A DNA stretch of 64,000 bases from an uncultured Christensenellaceae bacterium (GTDB taxonomy: Bacteria; Bacillota; Clostridia; Christensenellales; CAG-314), in the NCBI GenBank assembly GCA_910585195.1, contig CAJUCX010000009.1:1-64000 (forward strand), in the 5' to 3' direction. Shown piece after piece: positions 1-8,110 of the stretch (positions are counted from its first letter, which is position 1; the number at the start of each line of letters is the position of its first letter). The translations under genes and the position numbers were made by a program. Below the pieces are notes generated by a model that was given only the letters and a program-made list of their open reading frames with translations, was not told the DNA's origin and ran no database searches.

Positions 1-53
1 CCCCACCTCAACGGGCGGGGGCAGTGTTCGTATTTCAAAAGCCACGCTCCACC
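1..53 (+). ncRNA. 3' end of an unassigned structured RNA (cut by window edge)
   Basis: A GC-rich stretch, very unlike the AT-rich surroundings, ends in GCTCCACC directly before a strong hairpin terminator. It holds complementary C-rich and G-rich runs (positions 1-4 with 17-20) and no ORF. This is what the tail of a stable RNA gene would look like. It does not fit a tRNA or tmRNA T-arm, because no proper GTTCRANYC stem-loop precedes the end. An SRP-type or other housekeeping RNA is possible, but only the tail is visible, so I do not name it. Confidence 0.35.
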
Positions 54-91
54 AAAAGCAATCTTAACTAGCAGTTTTGATTGCTTTTTTT
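54..91 (+). terminator. Intrinsic terminator of the edge RNA
   Basis: A perfect 10-bp stem (AAAAGCAATC at 54-63 with GATTGCTTTT at 79-88) is followed on the plus strand by a T-run (85-91). The T-run is much stronger on the plus strand than on the minus strand, so it terminates the RNA entering from the left. Confidence 0.75.
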
Positions 92-130
92 GTATATATT
101 TTTAACAAAAACGATATATACAACAAAATA

Positions 131-159
131 TTGACTTTTTTTCGCAAAAAGTATAAACT
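131..159 (+). promoter_or_regulatory. Promoter of the glycosyltransferase gene
   Basis: TTGACT at 131-136 pairs with TAAACT at 154-159 (17-bp spacer) or with TATAAA at 152-157 (15-bp spacer). Either choice puts the transcript start within a few bases of the ATG at 168. No Shine-Dalgarno sequence lies between, so the mRNA may be leaderless. Confidence 0.5.
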
Positions 160-167
160 AATAATAT

Positions 168-1319
168 ATGATAAAAATCGGAATGTTCGTTGATAGTTTC
201 TTTCCTATGGTGGACGGAGTTACCAACGTTGTGGATAATTATGCAAAACGGTTGAATGACGAAGAATTTGAAGTCGTTGTATTTTGCCCTAAAAATCGTG
301 ATAAAAAATACGTAGATAATTTTACTTATCGCGTGGAACGTTGCAAATCTGTCAAAATCTTTTTTCTTGATTATGATATGCCTCTTCCGCGTTTTGACAG
401 ACGATACAAAAAAATTCTTAAAGAAAGCAATTTGGATATTGTGCATATTCATTCCCCTTTCGGCGTGGCAAAAAGCGGATTGAGATATGCAAAAAAACAT
501 AAAATTCCGGCAATTGCTTTTTTACATTCTCAATTTAAGCAAGATTTTTATGAAGGTTCTAAAAGCAAACTTATTACTGCTATAATGCTTAAATCAGTAA
601 TGAACACATTCAATCGTTGTGATGAATTTTATGCTGTAAATCAAACAATTGCCGACGTATTTTTGGATTACGGTGCAAAACACCTTCCTCTTGTACAACG
701 CAACAGCACGGATTTTATGCCAATAACTGATAGAGAGAAAGCAATTTCATTAGTCAATGAAACTTATAATCTGAAAACAGATGAAACTGTATTTTTATTT
801 GTCGGCAGAATTTGTAAATTGAAAAATATATTCTTTTTATGTGATTCTCTTGCAAAGCTTGAAGATAAAAACTTCAAAATGATATTTGTAGGTACGGGGC
901 AATCTGAAGATGCTCTAAAAAAATACGTGGAAAAATTAGGACTTGTCAATAATGTTATTTTTGCAGGCAGAATCGTTAACCGAGATTTATTGGCTGCACT
1001 ATATTGCAGGGCAAAATTGTTTCTGTTTCCGTCAATGTATGACACAAATTCACTTGTACAGATTGAAGCGGCATCTCAAAGTACACCAACGTTATTTTTG
1101 AAGGGCGCGGCAACTGCATCAACAGTTACAGAAGATGTTAATGGATTTTTTGCCGATAATTCGCCTGAAGCCTATGCTAAAAAAATCGAAGAAATTTTGA
1201 ATAATGACGAGTTGTATGAAGCCGTAAGCAAAGGTGCTTTCCGTGATTTATATATAAACTGGGATGATACGGTTGATATAATGAAAGGCATTTACAAAGA
1301 AATGATTAAAAATAAATAA
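168..1319 (+). CDS. GT4-family glycosyltransferase
   Basis: A 383-aa GT-B fold glycosyltransferase, probably using a nucleotide sugar to glycosylate a lipid or surface polymer. The N-terminal Rossmann half starts with a glycine/proline-containing loop (FFPMVDGVTN, residues 11-20) and carries HIHSP at 93-97. The C-terminal half has the GT4 VGR motif (212-214) and the nucleotide-sugar signature near 288-302, where the usual first Glu of E-x7-E is Asp292, paired with Glu300. No signal peptide or membrane helix is seen, so it is cytoplasmic or peripheral. The family includes diacylglycerol glucosyltransferases, and the N-terminus resembles those, but the acceptor cannot be read from sequence. It is the only plus-strand protein gene in the window. 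Confidence 0.85.
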   Translation: MIKIGMFVDSFFPMVDGVTNVVDNYAKRLNDEEFEVVVFCPKNRDKKYVDNFTYRVERCKSVKIFFLDYDMPLPRFDRRYKKILKESNLDIVHIHSPFGVAKSGLRYAKKHKIPAIAFLHSQFKQDFYEGSKSKLITAIMLKSVMNTFNRCDEFYAVNQTIADVFLDYGAKHLPLVQRNSTDFMPITDREKAISLVNETYNLKTDETVFLFVGRICKLKNIFFLCDSLAKLEDKNFKMIFVGTGQSEDALKKYVEKLGLVNNVIFAGRIVNRDLLAALYCRAKLFLFPSMYDTNSLVQIEAASQSTPTLFLKGAATASTVTEDVNGFFADNSPEAYAKKIEEILNNDELYEAVSKGAFRDLYINWDDTVDIMKGIYKEMIKNK

Positions 1320-1323
1320 TAGT

Positions 1324-1356
1324 AAAAACCGTTCCGTATTTAGCGGAACGGTTTTT
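1324..1356. terminator. Bidirectional terminator between convergent genes
   Basis: A perfect 13-bp stem, AAAAACCGTTCCG (1324-1336) and CGGAACGGTTTTT (1344-1356), with a 7-nt loop and T-runs on both sides. It lies between the convergent glycosyltransferase and ABC permease genes and can serve both. Confidence 0.85.
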
Positions 1357-1367
1357 ATTTTGTAAAA

Positions 1368-2165
1368 CTATTTGCTTTTATATTTTTTTCGGAAAGACAA
1401 AGTAATGCACATTATAAACAACGCCAAATAACATAACCAAATTGAATCGGTATATATATCTTTTATTGTCAACGGCAATTCCGGAAATAGTTCATTTCTG
1501 TTAAAAATGTTTCCCAACGATGTCAGCCCCCACCGACTTACGCAAAAAATACTGAAAGTTTTAAGCAGACCGCTGAGTTCAATCGGATATCCTGCCATTA
1601 CTACTTGCATTATTAAAACCAGCAAGACAGGTAATACTGCACTGTCTGAACTTTTTAATATTGACGAAATAAATAAACCCGTTATTGCAGCCGTAAACAT
1701 TACGAAAAACAAAGTAAACCAATACAGCAACTGAGTAAAAATCGGATGCGGATTCGGAAAGTCAATAATCAAATTGCTGCCTATTGATAATATTAAACTT
1801 TGAATTAAGCAAACTGACCCCAAAACAAAAAGTTTTGACAGAAAATATGCCGTGATATCCAGTCCTGCATCATACTCTCTCAATAAAACTTCGCGCTCTT
1901 TGCAAACTTCTCTATATGCGTTCAAAAGCCCCATCATTGTTGACATTAAGACGATAACAAACATTGCCGTATCGGCTTCGTAAAGAATTTCTGGTGATGA
2001 AAAACAATCGCGTCGGCAGACTAACGATAAAATTAACAGCATAAGCGGAGCCTGCAGCATAAGCATAACGGCACTCACTTTGTCGCTCAAAATCAATTGA
2101 TAATATCTGCGTACGCATACCTTAAAATGCGTAAAATTAAAATTATTTTTCTTTTTTTTCAACAT
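1368..2165 (-). CDS. ABC-2 type transporter permease subunit
   Basis: A 265-aa integral membrane protein with a Lys-rich cytoplasmic N-terminus and about six hydrophobic segments, typical of an ABC-2/ABCG permease half. It starts inside the end of the upstream FHA-ATPase gene (23-nt overlap, frame +1) and has no good Shine-Dalgarno sequence, so translation is probably coupled or the two are joined by slippage. In the known FHA-ABC exporters (Rv1747 type) the FHA, ATPase and permease modules are one polypeptide, so this is almost certainly the partner of the adjacent ATPase. The substrate is unknown. Confidence 0.75.
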   Translation of the reverse strand: MLKKKKNNFNFTHFKVCVRRYYQLILSDKVSAVMLMLQAPLMLLILSLVCRRDCFSSPEILYEADTAMFVIVLMSTMMGLLNAYREVCKEREVLLREYDAGLDITAYFLSKLFVLGSVCLIQSLILSIGSNLIIDFPNPHPIFTQLLYWFTLFFVMFTAAITGLFISSILKSSDSAVLPVLLVLIMQVVMAGYPIELSGLLKTFSIFCVSRWGLTSLGNIFNRNELFPELPLTIKDIYTDSIWLCYLALFIMCITLSFRKKYKSK

Positions 2166-3615
2166 AACCGTACAATCTTCTGTAACCGTCTATAAGTTTT
2201 TTATAATAATCTCCGCTGCGATATTTTTCAGCATACTGCAATGCGATGGTTTCATCGCCTAATTTATAAAATATTTTAGAGTAATCTTGCATTTTGAAAT
2301 ATGACTTAATTTTATCAGGGCTGTCATAAAAGCAAAGTTTGCCGCCTTTACCCAAAAATGCAATTTTATCGCATAAATTTATGTTGTCCATTGTGTGAGT
2401 AATAATTATTATCGTTCGCCCGGATTTGCTTAAATCTTTAAGCAGTGACATAATTTCATAGTCTAAATCCGGACTCAACCCGCTTGTAGGCTCATCAAGA
2501 TAAATTATTTTGGGGTTGGAAAGCAGTTCCATGGCAATGCTGACACGCTTTTTTTGTCCTCCGCTTAAAAAAGATATTTTAAGGTGCTCTTTCCCCTCCA
2601 GCTTAACTTCTTTTATCACGCGTTTTACGATATCTTCTATTTCGCTGCGGGTAATGTCGTTTCTTATACGCATAGACGCGGTGTAACACAACGAATCGAA
2701 TAATGGTAAATTTTCGTGCAAGATATCTTTTTGCGGAACGTAGCCAATAATCGGCTGATAGCAATTCATATTTTGATAAAAGTCGTTTGTGTCGTAATAA
2801 ACGGTTCCGCCAGTCCCGGGTCTTCTGCCGTTTATACAATCTAGCAACGTACTTTTGCCGGCACCGCTGCCGCCTACTATACCTACAAAACTGCTTTTTT
2901 CTATACGAAAAGAAACGTTGTCTACAAGTCTTATTTTATTTTTCTTGTTTCCCTTGTCATATACGTCTTTTGTAATGTCTACTAAATCAACTTCTATACC
3001 GTTTTCGCTTTTACTGGAAAGTAATTTTTGATTAAAATAAATGTAAGCGGACGACGGCACTTCTATACGGTCCTCATTTTTCAAAACGGCTTTTTTGATT
3101 TTTTTGTTATTTACGTAAGTACCGTTAGTACTTTTTAAGTCCTCAATAAAATGATGTTCTCCGTCAAAAATTATTCTTGCGTGGTGTCTGTCTGCTTGCG
3201 GATTATCTAAAACAATGTCGCAGTTTGCATCTCTGCCTATAATAAACTCGGTTTTGCCTGTCAAAGAAATCGTGCGCTTTCTGTCGGTATTTAATTGTTG
3301 AGATTTGATTTCGCGCATAACTTCCAAAACCAAAAAATATTCGTCTTTTGCAAAAGTAATACTGTCCCCTGCGGATAGTTTTTTTGTTGAATTCTTCTTA
3401 AAATTTCGATTATTAAATTTTATGTAATCTTCTGCGCCTATATTTTCCACATACCAGAATTTTGCTTTATAAAAAAACTTTAATTGTTGCGGACTTATTA
3501 TTTTTAGTTTGCTTACAATATCGTTATTATGCTTTTTTCCGAAAGTAAATTCAAATTTATCCTCGCTTCCGAAAAAGTCATAACCGTTTTTATCTATAAT
3601 CTTTAAGTGCATCAT
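2143..3615 (-). CDS. FHA-domain ABC transporter ATP-binding protein
   Basis: A 490-aa cytoplasmic ATPase of an ABCG-like exporter with N-terminal phosphopeptide-binding modules. Residues 1-100 look like a degenerate FHA fold. Residues 122-200 form a clear FHA domain with GR (127-128), RHHAR (143-147) and STNG (162-165), the phosphothreonine-binding loops. The ABC domain has Walker A at 248-256 (GGSGAGKST), the Q-loop near 294, signature LSGGQ at 350-354, Walker B IIYLDEP at 370-376 and the switch His in IITHTM. FHA control implies regulation by a Ser/Thr kinase, not seen in this window. There is no Shine-Dalgarno sequence; the promoter sits directly at the ATG. Confidence 0.85.
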   Translation of the reverse strand: MMHLKIIDKNGYDFFGSEDKFEFTFGKKHNNDIVSKLKIISPQQLKFFYKAKFWYVENIGAEDYIKFNNRNFKKNSTKKLSAGDSITFAKDEYFLVLEVMREIKSQQLNTDRKRTISLTGKTEFIIGRDANCDIVLDNPQADRHHARIIFDGEHHFIEDLKSTNGTYVNNKKIKKAVLKNEDRIEVPSSAYIYFNQKLLSSKSENGIEVDLVDITKDVYDKGNKKNKIRLVDNVSFRIEKSSFVGIVGGSGAGKSTLLDCINGRRPGTGGTVYYDTNDFYQNMNCYQPIIGYVPQKDILHENLPLFDSLCYTASMRIRNDITRSEIEDIVKRVIKEVKLEGKEHLKISFLSGGQKKRVSIAMELLSNPKIIYLDEPTSGLSPDLDYEIMSLLKDLSKSGRTIIIITHTMDNINLCDKIAFLGKGGKLCFYDSPDKIKSYFKMQDYSKIFYKLGDETIALQYAEKYRSGDYYKKLIDGYRRLYGYVEKKEK

Positions 3616-3622
3616 TATAAAT

Positions 3623-3651
3623 ATTATAACTTATTAGTTTTTTTTAGACAA
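3623..3651 (-). promoter_or_regulatory. Sigma-A promoter of the FHA-ABC operon
   Basis: On the minus strand TTGTCT (3646-3651) and a perfect TATAAT (3623-3628) are separated by exactly 17 bp. The predicted transcript start is at about 3616, next to the ATG at 3615, so the mRNA is likely leaderless. The -35 box lies a few bases beyond the mgtE terminator. Confidence 0.7.
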
Positions 3652-3654
3652 CAA

Positions 3655-3676
3655 AAAACCTGCACATGCAGGTTTT
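3655..3676 (-). terminator. Terminator of mgtE
   Basis: AAAACCTGCA and TGCAGGTTTT form a perfect 10-bp stem with a 2-nt central spacer, followed on the minus strand by TTTTTTGTTG. The mgtE stop codon lies inside the stem. Confidence 0.75.
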
Positions 3677-5201
3677 ATGTCAACAGCGCCACGGCAATAT
3701 TGCAATAAATAATCAAAGACAATGCGTCGACGATGGTTGTTATAAACGGGCTTGCTACAACTGCAGGGTCAAGATGGCATTTTTTTGCCAACAACGGCAG
3801 CGTACAGCCGATTACTTTGGCTATAACAACCGTAATGAACATTGCCAAACAAACTACAAAGGCAATTAGTAAGTCGTTGTAGAGTTGATTTATGAGCATC
3901 AATTTTGCAAAGCAGGCAATAGATAATGTGGCACCAAGCAAAACGGAAACGCGAATTTCTTTCCATAATACTTTTAATATGTCTTTGAATGCAACTTCGT
4001 TTAATGCAAGCCCGCGAATGATAGTAACAGAAGCTTGACTTCCCGCGTTGCCGCCTGTGTCCATAAGCATCGGTATACATGCAGTTAATGTTATGGAAAA
4101 TGCTAATGTTGCTTCATATGACTCGATAATCATACCGGTAAACGTTGCCGAGACCATAAGCAACATCAGCCACGGTACGCGGTTTAACCATAAGCGCCAA
4201 ACGCTGGTTTTTAAGTAAGGCTTATCGTTAGGCGTAATTGCCGCCATTTTTGAAATATCTTCGGTGTTCTCTTCCTGCAAAATATCCATTGCATCGTCGA
4301 TTGTGATAATACCGACCAAGCGATAATCTTTATCAACAACAGGCAATGCCAAAAAGTCGTATTTATCAAACTGACGGGCAACAACTTCCCTATCTGTATC
4401 CGTTTCTACTGAAACAAAGTTTGTTTCCATTATGGAGGAGATTTTTGTATCCATATCGCTGAGCATCAAAGTTTTTGCGCTTACAACACCCAACAATTTG
4501 CGTTTTTCGTCTGTTACGTAACAGGTATAAACGGTTTCACTGTCGACACCCGTTCTGCGTATTTTATCAAATGCCTGCGAAACCGTAAATTCTGCTTTAA
4601 GACTTACGTATTCGACAGTCATTATACTGCCGGCGCTGTCTTTTGGATATTTGAGAATTTGATTTATATTTTCTCTTGTGCTTTTGTCCGCCTGCGCCAA
4701 CATTCTTATTACGATATTTGCAGGCATATCTTCGATTATATCTACGGCATCGTCGACAAACAGTTCATCCATCATTATTTGTAATTCTTTGTCGCTGAAA
4801 GCCTTAATCAATATTTCTTGAAAGTGGCTGTCAAGTTCTACAAAAGTATCCGCTGCTATATCGCGCGGTAACAACCTGAAAACAAACGGCAACTGTCCTT
4901 CCGGTATTTGGGTAAAAAATATAGCAAGGTCGGTAGGCTCCATTTCCGCAAGCAACGGTTTTAAGTCAAGAAAATATTTTTCTTCAAATAAACCTTCTGC
5001 GAGCAATTCACGGATGTTGATATCCATTTCGATAAAGGCTTCGAGTGCAAGGTTTTTTGGCAACAATCGAAATACGTCCACTAAGGAATCTTCCGGCAGC
5101 AAAGTTAAAAACTCTGCAATATCTTCTGCGGTTTCTTCGCTTAAAATATGTTTAAGTTCATCAATTTGATTGTTTTCAAGCAAAGTCAACAATTGTTTCA
5201 T
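3675..5201 (-). CDS. mgtE: Magnesium transporter MgtE
   Basis: A 508-aa homodimeric Mg2+ channel of the cytoplasmic membrane. The N-terminal helical MgtE_N superhelix (about 1-135) carries the repeated leucine/aspartate pattern of the family. A CBS pair (about 195-315) senses cytoplasmic Mg2+, and about five membrane helices fill the C-terminal 190 residues. The pore-lining motif MDTGGNAGSQA, with the conserved GGNxGxQ, is present. Length is slightly above the usual 450. A strong Shine-Dalgarno (GGAGGGG) precedes the ATG, and the gene is headed by an M-box riboswitch, so expression is expected to fall when Mg2+ is plentiful. Confidence 0.95.
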   Translation of the reverse strand: MKQLLTLLENNQIDELKHILSEETAEDIAEFLTLLPEDSLVDVFRLLPKNLALEAFIEMDINIRELLAEGLFEEKYFLDLKPLLAEMEPTDLAIFFTQIPEGQLPFVFRLLPRDIAADTFVELDSHFQEILIKAFSDKELQIMMDELFVDDAVDIIEDMPANIVIRMLAQADKSTRENINQILKYPKDSAGSIMTVEYVSLKAEFTVSQAFDKIRRTGVDSETVYTCYVTDEKRKLLGVVSAKTLMLSDMDTKISSIMETNFVSVETDTDREVVARQFDKYDFLALPVVDKDYRLVGIITIDDAMDILQEENTEDISKMAAITPNDKPYLKTSVWRLWLNRVPWLMLLMVSATFTGMIIESYEATLAFSITLTACIPMLMDTGGNAGSQASVTIIRGLALNEVAFKDILKVLWKEIRVSVLLGATLSIACFAKLMLINQLYNDLLIAFVVCLAMFITVVIAKVIGCTLPLLAKKCHLDPAVVASPFITTIVDALSLIIYCNIAVALLT

Positions 5202-5223
5202 TTACCCCTCCTTTGGCAGGACG

Positions 5224-5260
5224 AAAAAAGACCTTGCCAAAGCACAAACAATGACAAGGT
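5224..5260 (-). terminator. Riboswitch-controlled terminator upstream of mgtE
   Basis: On the minus strand ACCTTGTCA (5252-5260) pairs with TGGCAAGGT (5231-5239, one G-U pair) and is followed by TCTTTTTT (5224-5230). It lies between the M-box aptamer and the mgtE Shine-Dalgarno sequence and is the expected expression platform. Confidence 0.8.
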
Positions 5261-5282
5261 TAAACAACAAGTTTAATATTTC

Positions 5283-5432
5283 ATCGTTCAAGCTTTAGCA
5301 TCACAGGGCAGTGAAATTGCATTAGGTTACGCCTTGTTTTCGACATAGCCTGCTGACCAACTCAAAGTGTCTCCACCTCTCTGCGGCAGCAATCCGTATC
5401 CCTGTGGTAGCCTTACCTACCGAATTTTTTAC
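5283..5432 (-). ncRNA. M-box (ykoK) magnesium riboswitch aptamer
   Basis: Read on the minus strand, the leader contains the conserved M-box blocks in order: GGTAGGTAAGGCTACC, ATACGGATTGCTGCCGC, the GGTGGAGACA loop, and a 3' block TGCTAAAGCTTGAACGA. M-box RNAs bind Mg2+ cooperatively and terminate transcription of Mg2+ transporter genes. Here the aptamer is followed by a terminator and then mgtE, which fully explains the 329-nt gap between mgtE and ispH-rpsA. Confidence 0.93.
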
Positions 5433-5443
5433 TTACATATATT

Positions 5444-5472
5444 GTTATATGAAAAATCGTAAATTTTGTCAA
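5444..5472 (-). promoter_or_regulatory. Sigma-A promoter of the M-box/mgtE transcript
   Basis: A perfect TTGACA (5467-5472) and TATAAC (5444-5449) on the minus strand with a 17-bp spacer. The predicted start, at about 5437, is just 5' of the M-box. Confidence 0.85.
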
Positions 5473-5496
5473 CAATATAATATAAACTTTAATAAA

Positions 5497-5520
5497 AAAG
5501 TCTCTCAAAAGAGAGACTTT
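5497..5520 (-). terminator. Terminator of the ispH-rpsA operon
   Basis: A perfect 10-bp stem, AAAGTCTCTC (5497-5506) with GAGAGACTTT (5511-5520), loop of four, followed on the minus strand by TTTTTTATT. It sits between the end of ispH-rpsA and the mgtE promoter. Confidence 0.85.
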
Positions 5521-5530
5521 AATTTTTTAA

Positions 5531-7480
5531 TTATTCTTGCTTAGCGTCCGTATCCTTTGGTTGTTCCATAGTTGCTTTTCTGGAAAGCGTTACGCGTTTG
5601 CTTTCAAGATTAAATTCCGTAATGGCAACGTCGATTTCATCGCCTACTTTAAGAACTTTCTTTATATCGTCGACCCATTCCCACGAAACGTTGGAAACGT
5701 GCAGCAAACCGTCGACACCCGGTTCGATTTCCACAAATGCGCCAAACGGAAGTATTCTCGCGACCTTACCTTTGGTAACGCTGCCGACAGGATATTTTTC
5801 AAATGCAAGTTGCCATGGGTCAGGCAAAAGCTGTTTGTAACCTATCGAAACTCTGTTTGATTCTCTATCAAGTTTAAGAACTACAAATTCATAAGTTTTG
5901 TTAAGTTCCAAAACTTCGGAAGGTTCTTTAACAGGCGTCCAAGACAAATCGCTTATGTGCGCGAGACAGTCAAAACCGCGTACGTTTACGAATGCGCCGA
6001 ATGATGCAAATCTTACAACTTGACCTTCTACGATTTCGCCAACTTCAATGTTTTGCCAGAAATTATCTTCTTTTGCTTTCTTTTCCGCTTCGAGAATTAC
6101 TTTTTGACTTGCAACGATTTTTTTCTTGCCGTCGTCAATTCCGTCAGGCAAAGCAACGAGTCTGAGTTTTTTGCCAACGTATTTTGATAAGTCTTTTACA
6201 AATCCCGAACGAATTTGAGAAGCCGGTATAAATACCGTATAACTGCCGAGTTTTGAAAGTAAACCGCCCTTAACTTCTTTTGTTGCGGTAACCGAAAACT
6301 CTTCACCGTTTTTAATGCCTTCTATTAAAGCATCGTCTTTATAAAGTTCGTCAATGGCTTTTTTGGAAAGTATGATATCTTTGTCAGCCGACAATACAAC
6401 AACTTCGATAACGTCGCCAACCTTTAATGATTTTTTTACAGCCTGATAATCTTCTTCAATGGTGATTTCTTCATTAGGGATAAATCCGCCTTTTTTTGAA
6501 GTATCCAAAGTAAGGTTAATTCCGTCGTTGCCTATAAAAGAAATTCTGCCTTTGAGTTTTTGTCCTTTACGCAATGCTCTGATGTTCAGATTTTCAATTG
6601 CATTTTCAAATAACTGTTTATCGGTTGTGATAGTTTCGACTTTGTTGTCTTTTGTTTGTTCAGCCATATTCGCTAAAACCTCCTCAATCAACTCTTTGGG
6701 AGTTGATGCGCCTGCTATTATTCCTAAATTTTCTGTATGCGAAAAATCAAAATCAAACAATTCTTCAACACTTTCAATACATACGGTATTTTTGCAGTTT
6801 GCCAAGCAAATCTCGGCAAGCCGCTTTGTGTTTGAACTGTTTTTGCCGCCGACGACAATGACAGAATCACATTGCAATGATATGTCGGAGGCATATTTTT
6901 GCCTTTCCGTTGTAGTATAGCAAATTGTATTAAAAATTTCAAGCGTTTTAACATTATCTTTCACAAGATTTTGTAAAGCAGTTTCCACTTTATCAATGTT
7001 AAAAGTAGTTTGAAACATTACAAAAACCTTTTCAAAACTATTCAATTCGAGTTTATTTTCGCCGTTTGTAATAATAGCCGTATTGTCGCACCATCCGTTT
7101 ACGCCAATCATTTCCGGATGATTTTCATTTCCTATCAGTACTATTTTGTAGCCGTTTTTATAATACTCTAGCGCCTTATCGTGTAAAATTTTTACAAACT
7201 GACAAGTTGTGTCTACTACTTTTATTTCATGCTCTTTGCAATAATCGAAAACCTGCTTTCCTGCGCCGTGCGCGGTTATAATCAAAATGTCGCCGCTTTT
7301 TAGTTTTGACAAATCTTTTTCTATCTTTACACCTTTTTGTGCCAGTTCGGCAACAACAATCGGGTTATGTACGATTTCGCCGTAACAATAAACGTTTGCT
7401 CCGGCATACTTAAAAGCAGTTTGTACGGCTTTATTTACGCCGGAGCAAAATCCGTTATATTTAGGTTGAAGTATTTTCAA
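5531..7480 (-). CDS. ispH-rpsA: Fused IspH (HMBPP reductase) and ribosomal protein S1
   Basis: A 649-aa fusion. Residues 1-280 are IspH (LytB), the [4Fe-4S] enzyme of the last MEP step, converting HMBPP to IPP and DMAPP. The cluster cysteines are C12, C93 and C187, and the substrate-binding histidines H38, H71 and H121 are all in place. Residues about 302-640 hold four S1 OB-fold repeats; the last two (from about 473 and 557) have the best-conserved FGAFV core. This fusion is a known clostridial arrangement. The C-terminal part probably works as S1-like RNA binding on the ribosome. It ends the surE-baiN-cmk-plsC operon and overlaps plsC by 20 nt. Confidence 0.93.
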   Translation of the reverse strand: MKILQPKYNGFCSGVNKAVQTAFKYAGANVYCYGEIVHNPIVVAELAQKGVKIEKDLSKLKSGDILIITAHGAGKQVFDYCKEHEIKVVDTTCQFVKILHDKALEYYKNGYKIVLIGNENHPEMIGVNGWCDNTAIITNGENKLELNSFEKVFVMFQTTFNIDKVETALQNLVKDNVKTLEIFNTICYTTTERQKYASDISLQCDSVIVVGGKNSSNTKRLAEICLANCKNTVCIESVEELFDFDFSHTENLGIIAGASTPKELIEEVLANMAEQTKDNKVETITTDKQLFENAIENLNIRALRKGQKLKGRISFIGNDGINLTLDTSKKGGFIPNEEITIEEDYQAVKKSLKVGDVIEVVVLSADKDIILSKKAIDELYKDDALIEGIKNGEEFSVTATKEVKGGLLSKLGSYTVFIPASQIRSGFVKDLSKYVGKKLRLVALPDGIDDGKKKIVASQKVILEAEKKAKEDNFWQNIEVGEIVEGQVVRFASFGAFVNVRGFDCLAHISDLSWTPVKEPSEVLELNKTYEFVVLKLDRESNRVSIGYKQLLPDPWQLAFEKYPVGSVTKGKVARILPFGAFVEIEPGVDGLLHVSNVSWEWVDDIKKVLKVGDEIDVAITEFNLESKRVTLSRKATMEQPKDTDAKQE

Positions 7481-8108
7481 TTTTCTTCACCCCTTTTTCT
7501 ATAAGAATATTATTTAATTTTTTGTGTAAAATTTCAAATTGTTCTTCAACAATCTTTGTTGCTTCGTCCAGCAATTCGTTATTTACTCTTTGACCGTAAT
7601 ATTGCGATAATTCAAACTCGTCGCCTATTGTGAAGTAATTGCGTCTCAAAAATTTGGGCTTTCTGTAAAAAAGCGCTACTCGTATAGGCGCTTTCGATTT
7701 AATTGCAAGCATTGCCAAGCCGTGCCTTATTTGAAGCATTTCGGCATCGGCATTTTCTTTATTGCGAGTTCCTTCCGGAAAAAGCGCAAATATTTTTTCG
7801 TTTTTAAGCAAAGTCAATGCGGCTTTTACCGAAGAAATATCCGCTTCGCCTCTTTTTACAGGAACAACACCTAGTCTACGCAAAAACCACCCTAAAAACT
7901 TATTTTTGAATAATTCTTGCTTTGCCCAAAAATGCAGTTGCGGCTTTATATGGCACGCAACGATAATCGGGTCAAAATTTGAATAGTGATTTATCGCAAG
8001 CAAAGTTTTTTTATTGTCAAGTTTTTTAGGACCGAGAATCTTTGTCGGACAAAATAATCTAATTGCCCAACCGAAAATTATCCTCATACAACGATAAAAT
8101 TTTGTCAT
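7461..8108 (-). CDS. plsC: 1-acyl-sn-glycerol-3-phosphate acyltransferase
   Basis: A 215-aa membrane-associated acyltransferase making phosphatidic acid from lysophosphatidic acid. Motif I, NHYSNFD (H41 and D46, HX4D), is the catalytic pair. FPEGTRN (110-116) is the phosphate-binding motif III, and the basic GVVPVKRGE block (80-88) is motif II. A short hydrophobic N-terminus anchors it. It is two bases downstream of cmk, a linkage common in Clostridia, and its end overlaps ispH. Confidence 0.9.
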   Translation of the reverse strand: MTKFYRCMRIIFGWAIRLFCPTKILGPKKLDNKKTLLAINHYSNFDPIIVACHIKPQLHFWAKQELFKNKFLGWFLRRLGVVPVKRGEADISSVKAALTLLKNEKIFALFPEGTRNKENADAEMLQIRHGLAMLAIKSKAPIRVALFYRKPKFLRRNYFTIGDEFELSQYYGQRVNNELLDEATKIVEEQFEILHKKLNNILIEKGVKKIENTST

Positions 8109-8110
8109 AA

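Noticed and set aside
1..53. tRNA or tmRNA 3' end
   Set aside because: The ending looks like CCACCA, but no 5-bp T-stem with a GTTCRANYC loop precedes it.
5283..5432. Short ORFs across the mgtE leader
   Set aside because: The interval is fully explained by the M-box aptamer and its terminator.
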